A DNA stretch of 64,000 nt from positions 85,382,146 through 85,446,145 of the forward strand of contig CM031607.1 of assembly GCA_018398815.1 (NCBI GenBank). The letters run 5' to 3'. Positions 36,690 to 49,627 of the stretch are shown piece by piece. How positions within the stretch are numbered: the first letter of the stretch is position 1; each line of letters starts with the position of its first letter. Under the pieces are notes generated by a model. It made no database searches, was not told where the DNA came from, and saw only the letters and a program-made list of their open reading frames with translations. The translations under genes were made by a program, and so were the position numbers. The DNA comes from Conus ventricosus (lineage: Eukaryota > Mollusca > Gastropoda > Neogastropoda > Conidae).

Positions 36690-37265
36690 TTAAAAAAAGT
36701 CTAATTTCCCAAATTTGCCCTTTTTTCATAAGGTCTTTTTTGGCTAAATCCTTTTATTTCCCGTTATTACTTCTCTTTTCACCCAAAACCCCAAATTTTA
36801 AAAAAATAATTTTTAGGAAGGCCAAGGCTTTTTAAAAATAGCCCCCTACCATCATAACTACTTCCCCCCATTTTTTTATAAATAATAAATTTTTTAGATT
36901 TAAATTTTTTATAATAAAATTTTGGGTAATTTGGTTAAAAAAGTCTTTTGGCGGGAATTTGGGTTTCCCAATTTTTTATTTAAAGGCGTCTAAAAATGGG
37001 AATGGGCTTTTCTCGTAAGCCTCTCAAATTTGCTAAATCCTTTTTGCCCTTTTTATGAAAGTTTTCTTTCTTCATGGGTCAAATTTTCAAAATAAATTGC
37101 TTCCCGGGGAAGGGCCCAAGCGTTTTAAAAAAGCTCCTCCCACTATCATCCAATCCAACTTTTTTATAAATTTTAAAATTTTTCTAAAATTTAAACTTTC
37201 TAATGAAAAATAATATTTTTGGGGTAATCCCCCGTGCAACAAAAAAAGTCTTTTGACCAATCCCT
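36690..37265. repeat. Tandem duplication with about 300-bp offset inside the low-quality block
   Basis: The order aaaaagtct, caaatttgc, gaaggscc-aag-ctttttaaaaa, a cccctaccatcat-like block, ttttttataaat, and gggtaat leading to aaaaaagtcttttg appears twice. The agtcttttg landmark lies near 36,942 and 37,248. Confidence 0.5.
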
Positions 37266-40200
37266 GCAGTAATTACAACTATAAACCCTTTAAAAAAAAC
37301 CCCAATTTAACCTTCCCAATCCCCCGGGTTATTTTAAAAAAAAGTTTTTTGCTAACCCCTATAAATATACTAAAAGCCAATCACAAAAAGTTGGGGAAAT
37401 GTATTTTAAAAATTTTTTTTTATTATCTTTTTATTAACTAAAAAAATAATTTAAAAAAATCATAAAAAAAAGCTGTTTAAATTTTGCTTTTTTAACAGTA
37501 ACTTTTGTTTTAAAGTAAAAAAAGTTGCAAAATAGTTTTGGGGGAATCTTTTATCTTTTTCCCCTGTTGGGCGGTTTTTTTTTCCCAACAAGATTTTGCA
37601 AGGGTTTAATAAAATAAACGCCGGGGGATAGGGACTGATAAAACCCAAATTAAATCAAAGGATTAAAAAAATTTTTATTTTTTTCTGTTTTTTTTAAAAG
37701 GTTTGACGAACTATTAAAGTGTGAGGACAAGGGAGGGGTACCCAAAAGAAAAACTGCCATAAAAAAAAGAATTTTACTCTTTGGGTGCGGGGTGGGGAAA
37801 ACTAAAAATATTTAATGTTAAAAATAAGTATTGAAAGATTTAACAAAATGTTAAAAAGAATTTGGGGGGTAAAGCTAGGTAAAGACGCTAGGGGCAAAAA
37901 TGGGAAAATCAGTGGGGGCAGACCCTTTATTTTGTTTTTTATGTAAGTTTGTAAGGGAAGATAGCGCCGGTTATTCAGAAGAAATTTAAAAAACGATTTT
38001 TCACAAGATCCGGGTTTTTAAACCCAAATCATAAAAGCTTAATTTTGACAGTTTTCCAAAATTTTGGGGGATTATTTCCTTTTTTCATGGGGTTAATTAA
38101 CTTTTAATTTTATTAAAATTTTGATAATTAAAATTTTAAACGCAAAAAAAAAAATGAGGGGATCGGAGAAGAAGATTTTCAACCCCCAGGACAAATCCCC
38201 AGGGGCCCCCGAAGGAGGGAGAATGACCCCGGAAAGTGCCACAAATGAGTAACGTTACTAAAACTAAAAAAACCGGGGGTATTTAGCCGGGGGGAAAATA
38301 TGAATGGAAAAAGATGCAAAAAGAAACCCAAACAGCAAAAAAAAATTGTTAGAAAGTAATACAACTCACCGCCAGCAAAAGTAATAAAACAACACAATCG
38401 CCAAAAAAAAGTAAATTTTATTATTATTATTTTGCTGGGTTGTTTGGTGGGGGATTTTAGCATACAAAAGTTAACCCCTTTCTTTGCAGCAAAATCCAAA
38501 CCCCCCCAACCCCCGTAAAAGAAAAAAGGGGCCCCCCTTCTGCAAAAAAAAGCGCCAAACCCCCGCAGTAGATCCCTTTTTAAAGGAATATTTTTTTAAA
38601 ATAAAAAAAGTACAAATTAAAAAATAAATAAGTACAAGTTAAGTAGTTAAAAAGTACTTTTTAAGTTAAATGCAAGTAAATTACAAGTCAAGTGCAAAAA
38701 AAAAAAAGTTTTGTTAAGTTCAAATTAGGTTTTTTAATTTTGTTTTAAATTTAATACTAGTTAGGTTTTAAAAAAGTTCTTGTTAAGTTTTTAAGTTTAA
38801 AATACAACCCCAAATCGGGCAATTAAACCCTTTTTAAAGGGTTTTCCAAAGCCCACGCAAAATGAAAACTCAGGATTAAAGTAAGTTTTTGTTATTGTTA
38901 GAGGGCAGTGATTTTTTGTTTTAAAAGAGTTGTGTTTACTTTATGAAAAAGGAGAAACGAGTTAACATTTGGTAAAATACTTTGTTTCAAAAGGGGAAGG
39001 GTTTTAGTTTTCGTAATATATTTTTTTTGAAACTTTTTATTATGCCCCTTTAAACCTTTTTCATTACAGAAGCTGGTGGGAAAGCTATCAACTTTGACCC
39101 CAAACCAACATATTCTTTAAAAAAAAAAAAAAATTCCATTAAGTTCATCCTTATTTCCCCCTACACTTGTTCGCCCTTGGGAAAAAAAAGGGCGTTTTTG
39201 GGGTAAGTGCCTGTGTGTACCCTCCACACCCTTAGCCCCTTTTGGTTTTTAAAACCCCTTTTAAAGTCTTCTTTGGGGCGGTTTGAATAAAAAAATCTGT
39301 CGTTTAAAGGGAAATCTTGTTCTTTGGGACCCCGGGTTTTAAAATGGGACAAAATTTAACCCCAATAAACTTTGACAACTCTAATACAGTAAAGCCCATA
39401 AACCGGGTTGTCCAAATTAACACCTTTTTTTTCATATAATGCCCCAAGCGGGCGTTAAATTTCTAAAGTCTTGTTAAATTAGGTTTAGGGGGAAACTTAA
39501 TTGTTTGGGTTTTTTGGGGTTTTTTAAAAAATTTACACTTTTGTTTGTGTGGAATTTTTCCCCTGGTTTTTTCCAAAGAGCTTTGGGGCCAGTTTTAAAA
39601 AAAGTCTTTTTTTGAAGCGCATGGCCTTGGGGTTTTAAGATCATATTCTTTTTGATGTATGGTCTTAAAAAGGCTTTGGGCAAAAGCAATTATTTGGGGA
39701 ACAGCCTTGTTTCAGCCCGGGGTTTAAGTAAAACGTAGGATCTTAAGACAACATAATTTTTTTTGGGGCGAAGATTGGGGGAAAATTTAGGAGGGTTTGA
39801 TAGGGGCTCCTCTTTAATCTTTCTGCCCGGTTTGGGGGGGAAACGTTTTGAAGATGTGTAAATTTATAAAGGTATTTAAGTTCCCTTCCCAAAATTTTGT
39901 CCTATTGGGTTATTTGGCAACTGTGGACAACTACTTAACCCCAGTATTAACATCATGGGCCCTTTTATCATTGTAAAGTTTCTAGTGGGAAAGGGTTTGA
40001 TCCCGGCCCCTCCATACAGATTGGGTTTGGGGTTTTAAATAATAGATAGTTTGGGTGGTTTTTGTGGGGTTTATAAACATCTAAATATTTTTTGTTGGCT
40101 TTGCAGTAAGGATGTGAGGCCAAAGTGAACCTCCCCCCACCCCTCTCAATATTGGGGTGTGGGTTTAAAAAGATATTAATCGGTTGAATGTTTTAGCTTT

Positions 40201-40559
40201 AAGAAACATCCCAAAAGGCCCGGGGCCAAAAGATTAATTTTAGGGTCTAAGGTTTTAAAGTTTCATTCATTTAGGTCTGTAATTTGAAAGGGCGTTTTTC
40301 CAAAAAAACACACGTCAGCCCCTTAAATATTGAAAATGATAACGCCCAAATTTTTTCAAAAGTGTAATTTGTCCAGGCTTTTGAGGTATTTTATCAGGAA
40401 ATCAGTTTAAATTTTTTGCCTCTAAACTAAAAAAAAAAGGCCCTTTTGGAGGAAAACGAGTCTTCGGCAAACCCCCCATGATTCATTTATTCATAAGGGT
40501 AAATCCTTTGGGGAAAAAGATGGATAAAGTATTGGTTTTGGATTGGAAAGTCTTGTAGC

Positions 40560-41250
40560 GATCCTTTCCTAACTTATCCAAACTAAACCATCAAAGTTGG
40601 GGAGGGAAGAAGGGTAAAAAATCAAGAGTAAAATCCCTGGGACTTTTCTGAAGACTGGCAAAAGCAGGGACCCCCTTATATTCAAAGGCACTGCTTGCAT
40701 GATGAAATGAGAAACGTAACCCGAAGGTATGAAAGAAATAGCAGTTTCCCTGTCTTAGGGGCAAAAACCCCTTTAACTGAAAATTTTCAATTGTTTTTGC
40801 CAGGCCCCCCTAAACTTTCCCCTAATGTGATGTGGCTCTCATGGTTATAAAAATTTTGTTACATATCCAAAAGTGTTAATGAGTCATAAATTCTTGGTCT
40901 TCAGGGGTATAACCCAAAGGGAAAAAATTTAGTTGGGTTTGGGTAACCCATTGGAATTGTTTTCATCTGCTCTAAAAAAATATAGGCTTTTGGGGGCCCC
41001 CGAAATCTTGGACGTTTTGGGGTTTCCCCCTCTGACCTAACAAAAATTTAACCCCAAACCCCCAAAACAGATTTTGATGGTTGGGGTTTTTAAGGTTTGT
41101 TTTTTTTTCTTGTTTTGGGGGGGATTTGTACTGCGGCAAATTTATTCCAAAATGCAAAAAAATAGTATGGGTCATCTGCATTTTGTGTAAATTTTTTTAA
41201 AACCCAACTTTAGGCCCGGTTTAGGTGGGGAGTTTGGTTTGCAGTTACCA
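40560..41250 (-). pseudogene. Trace of a Tx1-like LINE reverse transcriptase inside the low-quality block
   Basis: On the minus strand, codons for a QNADD-type catalytic box lie near 41,170-41,185, followed by an FGGLGLN block near 41,060 where FSGLxxN is usual. About 600 bases further on, the plus-strand text atcaagagtaaaatccctgg (40,621-40,640) parallels atcaagggtaaaatccttcc in the intact LINE at about 9,989-10,008. The distance between the two landmarks is about the same as in that LINE. Frames are shredded by homopolymer runs. This suggests the block is miscalled ordinary repeat-rich genome, not foreign DNA. Confidence 0.4.
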
Positions 41251-42599
41251 AAAATTTTACAAAGAGTTTTATGCTGGCCTGTTCTATAGTTGGGTTTGCC
41301 CCGACACCCTTTTACAAAGTCCCCGTTTTTGATTTATGTTTTGATGATATTCTAAAGTCTGGTTTTTGTTTAATTAATACATAAGACCTTAGGGGGGGCT
41401 AAACAATTAAGTCTAAAGTTTGTTGAGCGGGGGCCCCCAAAATAGGGCCCTTGGGGGAAAAACCTTTGAGGGACTAAAATTTTTATACGACCTTTTTTTT
41501 ATTTTCGGGGATTGGTTTGTTTTTTTTTCTTCAAACTGAGGGGAAATTTCTTTTCTTACGGGGAAAGGGTTTTGTTATCAAAGTTTAGTTCTTTTTAAGC
41601 TTATAATTAGAAATCTGTTTGCATATTTTTAAAAGGAGGGAAGGGGCGCTAAAACACCCCAAAAAAAAACATGTTGTAAATTAAAGTATGTTTAAAAAAA
41701 GCTCGTTTTTAAATCAACCTTTTGGAAGAGGAAGGGAAGGGGTTGCCCAATATAGGAAGAATTTCTTTGTCTTAATTTTATTTCAAAGGTTCCCTCAGAC
41801 CAGCCCGACCCTTTTAAATTTGCTTCTTATTTATTTTAAACTGTGTAAGATGTAGTCGCCCAGTTTGAATTTAAAATCGCATTTGCTGAAATTTCTTCTT
41901 TCGCCTTGTTTAAACCCAGAAATGGGAAAGTTAGTACATCAGGCGTTATAAATTCCCAAAAGAACGGCCAACACACTTTTACTGGCGGGGCCCCCTCGAA
42001 GAGATCTGGGATTTTTTGAGAAAAGCATGTTTCCAAACCCTTTTTGTGAAAAATTTTTTGGGTTTAAAGATTTTCCCCTTCCGTCACTAAAAAATATTGC
42101 TTATTTGTTTGTTACTAAGAATTTTTTTTCCAAACGTATATAGTTTTCCGTCCCGGGGTTTTCTTTTGGTCGTCATTTTTTTAAACCCCAAAAAATTTTT
42201 GTAAATTAAAAAAAAAAAAATATTAAAAAGTAAGTAAAAATGGCCCCTTTTTATTTTCCCCCTTTTAAACGCTGCCAAAACTAAGACACGTTAACCTCAC
42301 AAACACCCCCTAATATTTTTGGGTTTTTCTGAATCAAATACAGTCAAATTTATCATTTGATTTTCGTCAAATAGTTTTACTATGATCCTTTTTTTTTTTT
42401 GCTATATCATCCTCAAACCCCAAATTTATAAAAACAATGTTTTTCCTTTCAATTTTCTCGCAAATATTCATTGCCATTCTTTTTAAAACGATTCCGGGAG
42501 TTCGACAGCCCTTTTTTAAAATTTAAAAAAATAAAAAAAATTTGTAAAAATTTAGCTTTATTTGTTTTTTTCTAATTTTAAAAATGTTCAGGTTTTAAA

Positions 42600-43200
42600 A
42601 GGTTTAAAAGTTTACCCCCCAAGACAAACACAGAAGTCAGCATCTTTGGGGCAATATTATTAAATAAAATGGCAAAAAAAATTTTTTAATTGGTTTAGGA
42701 CAAGTCTGAGATTTTTCTAATGGTTCCATTACGCTTTTTCGTATTTGGTTAAACTTTTTAAAAATTTGTTTTTTAAAAATTCCCCCCCAAAAAAGGTCTT
42801 TAACTCTTCTTTTTCAACTCCCCATAAACGCCCCCCCAAAAAACATCAAATATTTCGTAAGCGTTATAACTACGTGGGGGGTTTATTTTTTTAAAAACCC
42901 CAAATTTAAAAAAATTTAAAAAACAAAAATTTTAAGTAAGCCGGTCCCCTTCAGTGAGCCTTTGTTGTTTAGTCGTTTAAAAAATTTATCTTCATTAAAG
43001 CAAAAAAGTTTTACTCCCTTTGGGGCCCTAGGGAAAAGTTAGATTAGCACTTCAGAAGGATTAATTTTTAAATAAAATGGGAAATAAAATTTTTTAAAAT
43101 TTTGGGGCCAAGAAAATTGGAAATTTTTCTTTTTAGGCCCCCTTAACGGTTTTTCGCAGTCTTTGCGATTAAAAAAAATCCTAATTAATTTTCAAACCGT
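42600..43200. repeat. Tandem duplication with about 408-bp offset inside the low-quality block
   Basis: A taaataaaatgg landmark at about 42,661 and 43,069, with shared upstream cagaag- and downstream atttttct, tta-cg-ctttttcg blocks in the same order. Identity is unclear because of run-length errors. Confidence 0.45.
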
Positions 43201-44830
43201 TCTTTTAACCCGATTTTATCGCCCTCCCCCCCCAATCCCAATCGTAAAGTATATTAATAACTCTGTAGCTAGTTGGTCTTATTTTTAAAACCCCCAAAAA
43301 AAAAAACCAAATTTAAAAAAAAAATTAATTTTGTAAAAACCCCCAAATTTTATGTTTTCCGGGGGAAAAAGTCTTTATGCGGGGTTTACGATCGCCCCTG
43401 TTATTCTCACAGAAACCCCCTTTCAAGTTTCTGATTTGTCAATATTTAGAGGTTTTGGGGGTTAATTTTTTTTTAAAAAAGGGGTTTTAAATTTTTTCCA
43501 AAACTGATATGTGATGGACGTGATTTTAAGGAAAAAGGGGGGGTTTTGTGCAAATACATGGGGGGTTTGTGAAACCCCCCCTAAAGGGAATTTTTTTTGG
43601 GGGTTTTGTTTGTGTGTGTTTTGGGGGTGGGGGTTGTGGGTTGGGGTGTGTGGTGGTTATGTGTGTGGGTTGCATTTTATGAAATTTTACATTCAACATC
43701 AGAAATTTTCTCACAACACCCCCCAAACAAAAATTTTTGGGCCAATATCTCATCAAATTTAAACTAGATTGCCCTTTCCCCTCTGCATCTGTCATAAGCA
43801 TCAAAAAATTTTTAAACAAATAAAAAAATAACAAATAAACCAAATTTTTTGCTTTGGGGCTAGTCAGACTTTTTATAGGACATTTAGGGTCAGGTACCCA
43901 AAGTTTCAATTTTTGTTTTTGGTTTTTTTTCCTCCCCTTATCATCCTTTTATCCATTTAAAGGGGTCCTCCCTGAAGGAAACGATCTACAAATTTGGGTT
44001 TTTGGTACTTTCCCTTTAAAGACCCGTTTTTTTCCCCCAATGGACCGGGGGGTTTTTGGAAAACAATTGCCTGATGCAAAAAAAAGAATTTAAAACCAAA
44101 GATGGGTTTTTAGAAAAACATAACAAAACCATCCAAAAAAAAAACATGTTTTTTCCCAAAGTCTACTTTCCAAAAGGGGCCAGGGTTTTAAGTTTTAAAT
44201 TTCAGCATGCTGAAAATAACCTGAAAAAAATTATACATACTGAGTGGCAAACCATGCTTTAATTTTTTTTTCTCCAGGCAAAACATCAACAAACTGTGAA
44301 AATCGGGGAAATTTTTGGGAAAAAAAGCCAAAAATTTTGATTGGGGACATTTTTAAATTTTTGATTTTATTGGGGCTCACTGAACATTAAAAAAATTCAT
44401 TTCTACTGGGGCAGGGGGACTAAAAGCTGACCCATGGGCAGCCCCGAAATGGGCCTTACCAGGGAGACTGCATAAAAAAAAAAAAAGCTAACAAAACAAA
44501 AGAAAAAAAAGAAAACACATTGGTAATAGGTTTTTTTCATGCCTGGAGAAGAACAATTAAAGTCGATATTTTTCCCGTTTGTAACGGTTTTTTTGCCCCG
44601 GAAGTAATTATCATTTATTTTCATGTGTTTTTTAACCTGCTGTAATTTAACCCGTGAAAAAAAGGGTACATTGATGGGGAAAAAGCCCGTTTTGTTTAAA
44701 CCCGGGGTGTTCATATTTTAACCATCTTAGGGAATAACTGGTACAACCCCCAAAATTGTCTTAGTTTTTAAAAGGAAATCCCCAGGGAATTTCCTTTCAG
44801 AAAAAAAGACCCAAATTTTGAAAACAGTAT

Positions 44831-45580
44831 TGCTGACTTTGCATTTCACACAAATTCTGGGGAAATGTTATATCTCCGTGCATACAAAATGAAGATCCAA
44901 GCTCATCAATTCAATGGCTGGATTCAACAGGAACGAGCCAGACTAAAGGAGCAAAACTCTCATGGACGAGCTTGACAGCAGGAGGTTTTCAGAGATGAAA
45001 TCACTGGTTCAGTAATGAAACAATCACAATCAATGGATGGTGCGGTACATACACAGTGAAAAACTTCAAGTATCTGCTTCGATTCGGCAGACAGAAGCAA
45101 ACATCAAAGACTGAAACCCTCTGATGAACTGCAGGGACAGCAGCACCACTTGCTACACCAAGACCAGTCTAGAGAAACAAGACCATCGCTCCCTCACTGG
45201 CTCAGATTCATGCTTAAACGTAACATCTGTGTGCAATCACGCTATCGATCTTCTGGTCTGCCTGTCAGTCATTGAGTCTAACATCAGAACAGCATGGGAC
45301 ACTCCATGCGGGAGGTATTCCTAGCAGCTCCACGTCACCCAACTGTGTGCTGCCCGGACCATGTCTTCCTATGCCTTGCACGCTGATGGGGGTCAGTCGC
45401 TCGCCTGGACTCACCCTGTACCAAGCAATGAAGATGTCCTTGGTTCAATGCTACACCAGCGACATTGGCTTTGTTCAGCCGACAGGTGTCATGCTACGTA
45501 AATCACGAAAAACTGACCGAACGACGATTTCTGCGTTTGATTCGCACAAGGCGGAGGAACAGAGATGAAAAAATTAGGCT
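44831..45580. other. No gene recognised
   Basis: Normal-quality sequence resumes. Short open stretches on the plus strand (for example NGWIQQERARLKEQNSH near 44,930, and a basic LIRTRRRNRDEK stretch near 45,540) hint at decayed coding, possibly the upstream part of the LINE that ends at 45,811. They show no decisive domain. Confidence 0.4.
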
Positions 45581-45936
45581 TTGATGATCGGCTTCAATGT
45601 GTTCCTAGACAGAAACTCTGAAGGAAAGATTTTTATAAAGCACTGTAACACTAATCAACGTAAATTTTCATTTTCTTATAGAGTTGCTAACCACTGGAAT
45701 GAAATACCTACTACCATTAAATTTGCACCTGATATTAATACTTTCAAGAATTTTCTAGACAATGATTCAAAATTTAGAGAATTGTTTCATGACTATGATG
45801 GATTGCAATGAAGATATTAATTGTAGCATGCCATATGACCCAAAAAGTGAAGAAATTTAGAGGGGACACATGATAGACCGTGAGGTCTAGGCTAATGAAG
45901 CCAGTCCCTACTACTACTACTACTACTACTACTAGC
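45581..45936 (+). mobile_element. 3' end of a CR1/L2-type LINE with CTA tail
   Basis: The plus-strand frame to 45,811 ends with FSYRVANHWNEIPTTIKFAP and then INTFKNFLD. This is the conserved C-terminal signature of CR1/L2/Rex-type reverse transcriptases (RVVNxWNSLPxxVVxAxSxNxFKxxLD). A ~95-bp 3' UTR follows, then a (CTA)n tail at about 45,909-45,935. Short microsatellite-like tails are usual for this group. The reverse transcriptase core is missing (5'-truncated). The 76-codon frame itself is undamaged. Confidence 0.75.
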
Positions 45937-47577
45937 GTGATGGTGACGTCAACGCTGATAACTGAGCGCTTTCTAATGACGTTCCACACAGTTCGTTCTG
46001 GACTGCCAACTCCATGACGGCCGTGACCCAACAAACCCTTGTCCTGTGCACGACTAACTACCTGACTTATTGTTCTATGTGGGCAACAAAATGAGTTTGA
46101 ATGAAGTAAACACCAATTATTTCATTAAAGATGCTCTTCACATGGATCCCATTGCCAACGAATTAGTTGGCTCCGGTGCGATCAAGATCCACTGCCGCCA
46201 CAGCTGTTGTTTTCATTCATCGAGGATGACGTATGTTGCGTTTTCTAATGGTTAACTGGTGTTCACACTTAACACTGTTGACATGTGAAGCACAGCGCTT
46301 ACCTTGTTATTCCGAATTCGTGGATAAACGCGCGCGCGCGTGCGTGTGTGTGTATGTGTGTGTTTGCGCGCGCGCATACTCATACAGCTTTTTTTTTTTT
46401 TTAACGTCGCACAACTTCCAATCAATCAAATTTACCGACGATATAATTTTGAGACTGATTATTTCCCAGCCTAAAAATTGCTCACTGATTAATTAATTCT
46501 GCCAGTAAGCTTAGCTATCGAATTTAGCAAACCGTCTTTATCTGCTCTAAGCATAACCCCCCCCCCCCCCCCCCCCAAGCGAGGTAAAGAATGATGAAGT
46601 GATATGAACATGTGACCTGAGAAGCATTTGACAGAGGCAAGGTGGCCAGAATTCTCGCTTGCTTAACGGGTATGAGCATCGCAATTCGCATACGCTTGAG
46701 GCAAGCAAGCCAAGGAATTAGCGAATTTCACTGGACTGTCGAGGGGAGGGGGGCCGCAAACAGTTGTAACGCCCTGTGATTGGTGCACGGACAGTTGCAT
46801 CGTTCTCCGATTGGTACATGAAACCATCAAAACGCTGACCCTTCAATCCCATTGTTGCAAGGTAAGCCGGCTCCCTCGCGGTTTCCCGTGTCCATGAAAC
46901 TCATCTCAGATCGCCACCTATCCCTCCACAATACGGAATGGGGTAACGATGAGCATGATGTCGATCTGAGGTAGTGCTGAGAGGAGCGAGAAGAGCATTG
47001 CAGCTACCCACGTGTTTGCCCGCACTGTTTTAAGTGAGGAAGAGACAACTGCTGTGGCGTCCGTGACTGCCGGAGGCCCTCGTGGGACAGTAGACCCTTG
47101 ATCTGTTACTGTTAGGGTTTGTGGTATTGTGTAATGACAATGCTGGAAGCTGAATTAAGAAATAGACTACTTAGCAACAAATTCAAACCTTTTATCAGTT
47201 CAGAATTCTCTCTCTCTCTCTCTCTCTCAAATGTAACAAAATGAAATATTTTGGTTCAACCCGTATGATAAGCGATATTTCACACAAAAAAAATCAAAAG
47301 CCAACGTTCCAGCGCAAAAAATCTCAAGTTTAAAAGAAAAATCGAAGATTAGAAGTGGAGACGATGTCTCAAAGATCCAAACTCGGACACGTCGCATGAC
47401 ACACACATGGTTAGGCACATGTAGTGATGTACACACACACACACACACAAGCATACAGCATCCGAAAGGGTGGTACGTTTAAAAAGCTGAGAAAGTTGCA
47501 ATGATTGCAAACACAAAAATTCCATTCCCAATCTCTCTCCTCTCAATAACAATAATTATAATAATAAAACAAGAAAA
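45937..47577. other. No gene recognised; Z-DNA-prone tract, C-run and CCAAT-like motifs
   Basis: A cg/tg alternating tract lies at 46,329-46,376, a T-run at 46,388, and a C19-20 run at about 46,557-46,576. Two attgg (inverted CCAAT) motifs occur at about 46,779 and 46,811, within a GC-richer stretch (46,740-47,110) that looks promoter-like. A gtaagc donor-like site lies at 46,862. A (CT)n tract is at 47,208-47,228. No supported coding exon was found. Confidence 0.4.
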
Positions 47578-47945
47578 ACATTCACGGTCAGAGAATGATA
47601 TAAAAATTCACGGTCAGAGAATGATATAAAAATTCACGGTAACAGAATAATAAAAACATTCACGGGTCATTGAGTGACTGATATGAACATTCACGGTCAC
47701 AGAATAATATAAGCATTCACGGTCAGAGATAAAAACATTCACGGTCACAGAATAACGAACATTCACGGTCACAGAAATAAATATTCATAAACATTCACGA
47801 TCACAGAATAATATGAACGTTCACGGTTACAGAATAACATATAAACATTCACGGTCACAGACTAATATAGATTTCACGGTCAGAGAATGATACAAACATT
47901 CACGGTCAGAGAATAAAATAAACATTCACGGCCAGAGATTTTCAC
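47578..47945. repeat. About 26-bp minisatellite, about 14 copies
   Basis: The core aacattcacggtcacagaat with ataata or gatataa spacer recurs irregularly (about 19-31 bp spacing). Copies alternate between ggtcagaga and ggtcacaga forms. Confidence 0.92.
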
Positions 47946-49440
47946 GTCACAGCATCCAAATAAGCGTTCTCTCGGAGATCCAGTTGTTGCCCTCCACTCC
48001 CCCAGCCCAACCCTACACGCGCTCTCCCACCGTGCACCCTACAAATCTATGCGTGCGTGTCATGCAGGCCTAACCCAGTGTGTGTGTTTTGTTTCTTTTC
48101 CCGTTCTCTTTTTACGTCCAGTTTACATGATTTAGGAAGAAAGTCAAAAAAAAAAAAAAATCCCGCGTTTGTTTTGGAATGTGTTTATTTTCAGCGAACG
48201 TTACAAATATCATTACTCAATGTGATTTCAAACCAATCCCACACTGTCGTCATGGCGACAACACAAAAAGGGGTGAATTAGTGTGTAGAAAACGGGACGA
48301 GCAGGCCACACAGACAGACAAAACTATGAACGACAGATCAGCAAGTGACAACAAAAACAAGTCAAATATAGCGACAGAACAGGGGAAACTTCAGGATTTT
48401 CAGAAAGTGAAATTCAACAAACAAATAGCCCTTCTGCGCTGTGGTGATCAAACAAGCCCGGGAGTATATTATTCACAGACACCTGTGGCCACGCAGCCAC
48501 CGCCATATTGCCTACTGCCAACTCTTTGCACCCTACAGGAGGACTCCAGTACAAGGAAAGCCAGCTGAATGGCGCGGAACTGTTTACATGCTGGGCTCCT
48601 CTTGTGTACAGATGATGTTGCCAGAGGGGTCCTTCCAACATCTGTTGGACTCATTCTCCAACAAAGGAGGAGTGCCTAGATTACTGTAACTAGAAGGCTT
48701 TTGCCAAGTGAAGAGGACAAAATACGTGGATGCCATTTTTATAAAAGGATGCCCGTTTAGAACAGGTGTGGCCACGGTCATTTGAAGCGAAACCCGGCCT
48801 CTCTCTCTCTCTCTCTCTCAAAGTAAAGGGGGGGGGGGGGGGGGGGGGGAAGCATGAACTGCTGTATCGAGGGACGAACCGTAACGGTGGTGTGCGCATT
48901 GTCAATCTCTTGGCGAACGGAATTCCAAATGCCATCTCTGGTTAAACGAGGTATCTTCACACTCTGCACACGATTAACAAAGATGCAGTCAATATTGATA
49001 CTGATACTGGCCACACTATGCACGCGATTAATACAGATTCTACTAATATTTACACTGATGTTTGCCATCCTCCGCATGCGATTAATCAACATGTATACTA
49101 CCAATACTAGTAGTGATGATGTTTGCCACTTTTTAGATTAGTTATCAGTTGCTTCTCTTATTGCATTTATAATCGATTTACCTTTAATAACGAATTCGAC
49201 TGGAAAAGCGTTTCTTTTTGTTCCACTTCAGCGCACTTTAAAAGTTCACCTTCTGGTATCTCCCTCCACGAAGCCTTTGTTCTCCTACACACTATCAAAC
49301 TCACCCCTCTTCCCCCACATCCTCTCTCTCATGATCACATCCTACTGTGAACATTATAAATCAGGCGTGTGCAATCACGAGAGTGTGTGACGTGACATTA
49401 AACGGAATCCTTTCGTAGTGCAGCGACGCAAAATTCTGAC
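47946..49440. other. No confident gene; one 129-codon unrecognised frame and a CT/G-run
   Basis: A plus-strand frame at 48,179-48,568 is open for 129 codons and is Lys/Asn/Gln/Thr-rich, with no recognisable domain. Overlapping minus-strand frames are equally long, so it may be chance. (CT)n at 48,800-48,819 precedes a G22 run at about 48,829-48,850. Between 48,945 and 49,100, diverged copies of a ~60-bp segment (gcgattaayamaratkcag-like, followed by ttgccatcct- or ggccacac-type ends) form a weak tandem repeat. Confidence 0.4.
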
Positions 49441-49627
49441 CAAATATTCCGCTCGGTAAGAAAACGATGAGGAAGAAGCAGTTAATGTCTTATTGTCTAT
49501 GCTGTCGCCCAGTGTAATGTTGGACACTGGGAAAGAAGACGACGAGGAAGAAGCAGTTAAGCTGCTTCCCAGTAAAATGCTGGACGGCGCAGCATCTGGG
49601 TCAATGGGAATGAGGTCTGAGCAAATC

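Larger units (their letters stand above)
25931..44830. other. About 19 kb of homopolymer-saturated, probably erroneous sequence
   Basis: From an 18-G run at about 25,965 onward almost every word is built of runs of 3-9 identical bases (gggg, cccc, tttt, aaaa), with typical strings such as ccccaaatttt. Clean dinucleotide microsatellites, abundant on both sides, are absent for 19 kb apart from short CA-like remnants near 34,750 and 43,600-43,670. Open frames are short and dominated by Lys, Phe, Pro and Gly, as homopolymers dictate. Composition returns to normal over about 100 bases near 44,830. This pattern fits an unpolished long-read or low-quality consensus with homopolymer miscalls much better than a biological process. 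No coding call inside it should be trusted. Confidence 0.8.

Noticed and set aside
42640..43110. Possible LINE endonuclease AILFxN strand, twice
   Set aside because: The QETH motif is not found at the expected distance from either copy, so it was kept only as a tandem duplication.
46740..46870. Promoter with two inverted CCAAT boxes and a first exon ending at gtaagc
   Set aside because: No open frame of convincing length, so only noted as promoter-like composition.
48179..48568. 129-codon plus-strand frame
   Set aside because: Not called as a gene: no domain, overlapping minus frames of similar quality, no splice or promoter support.
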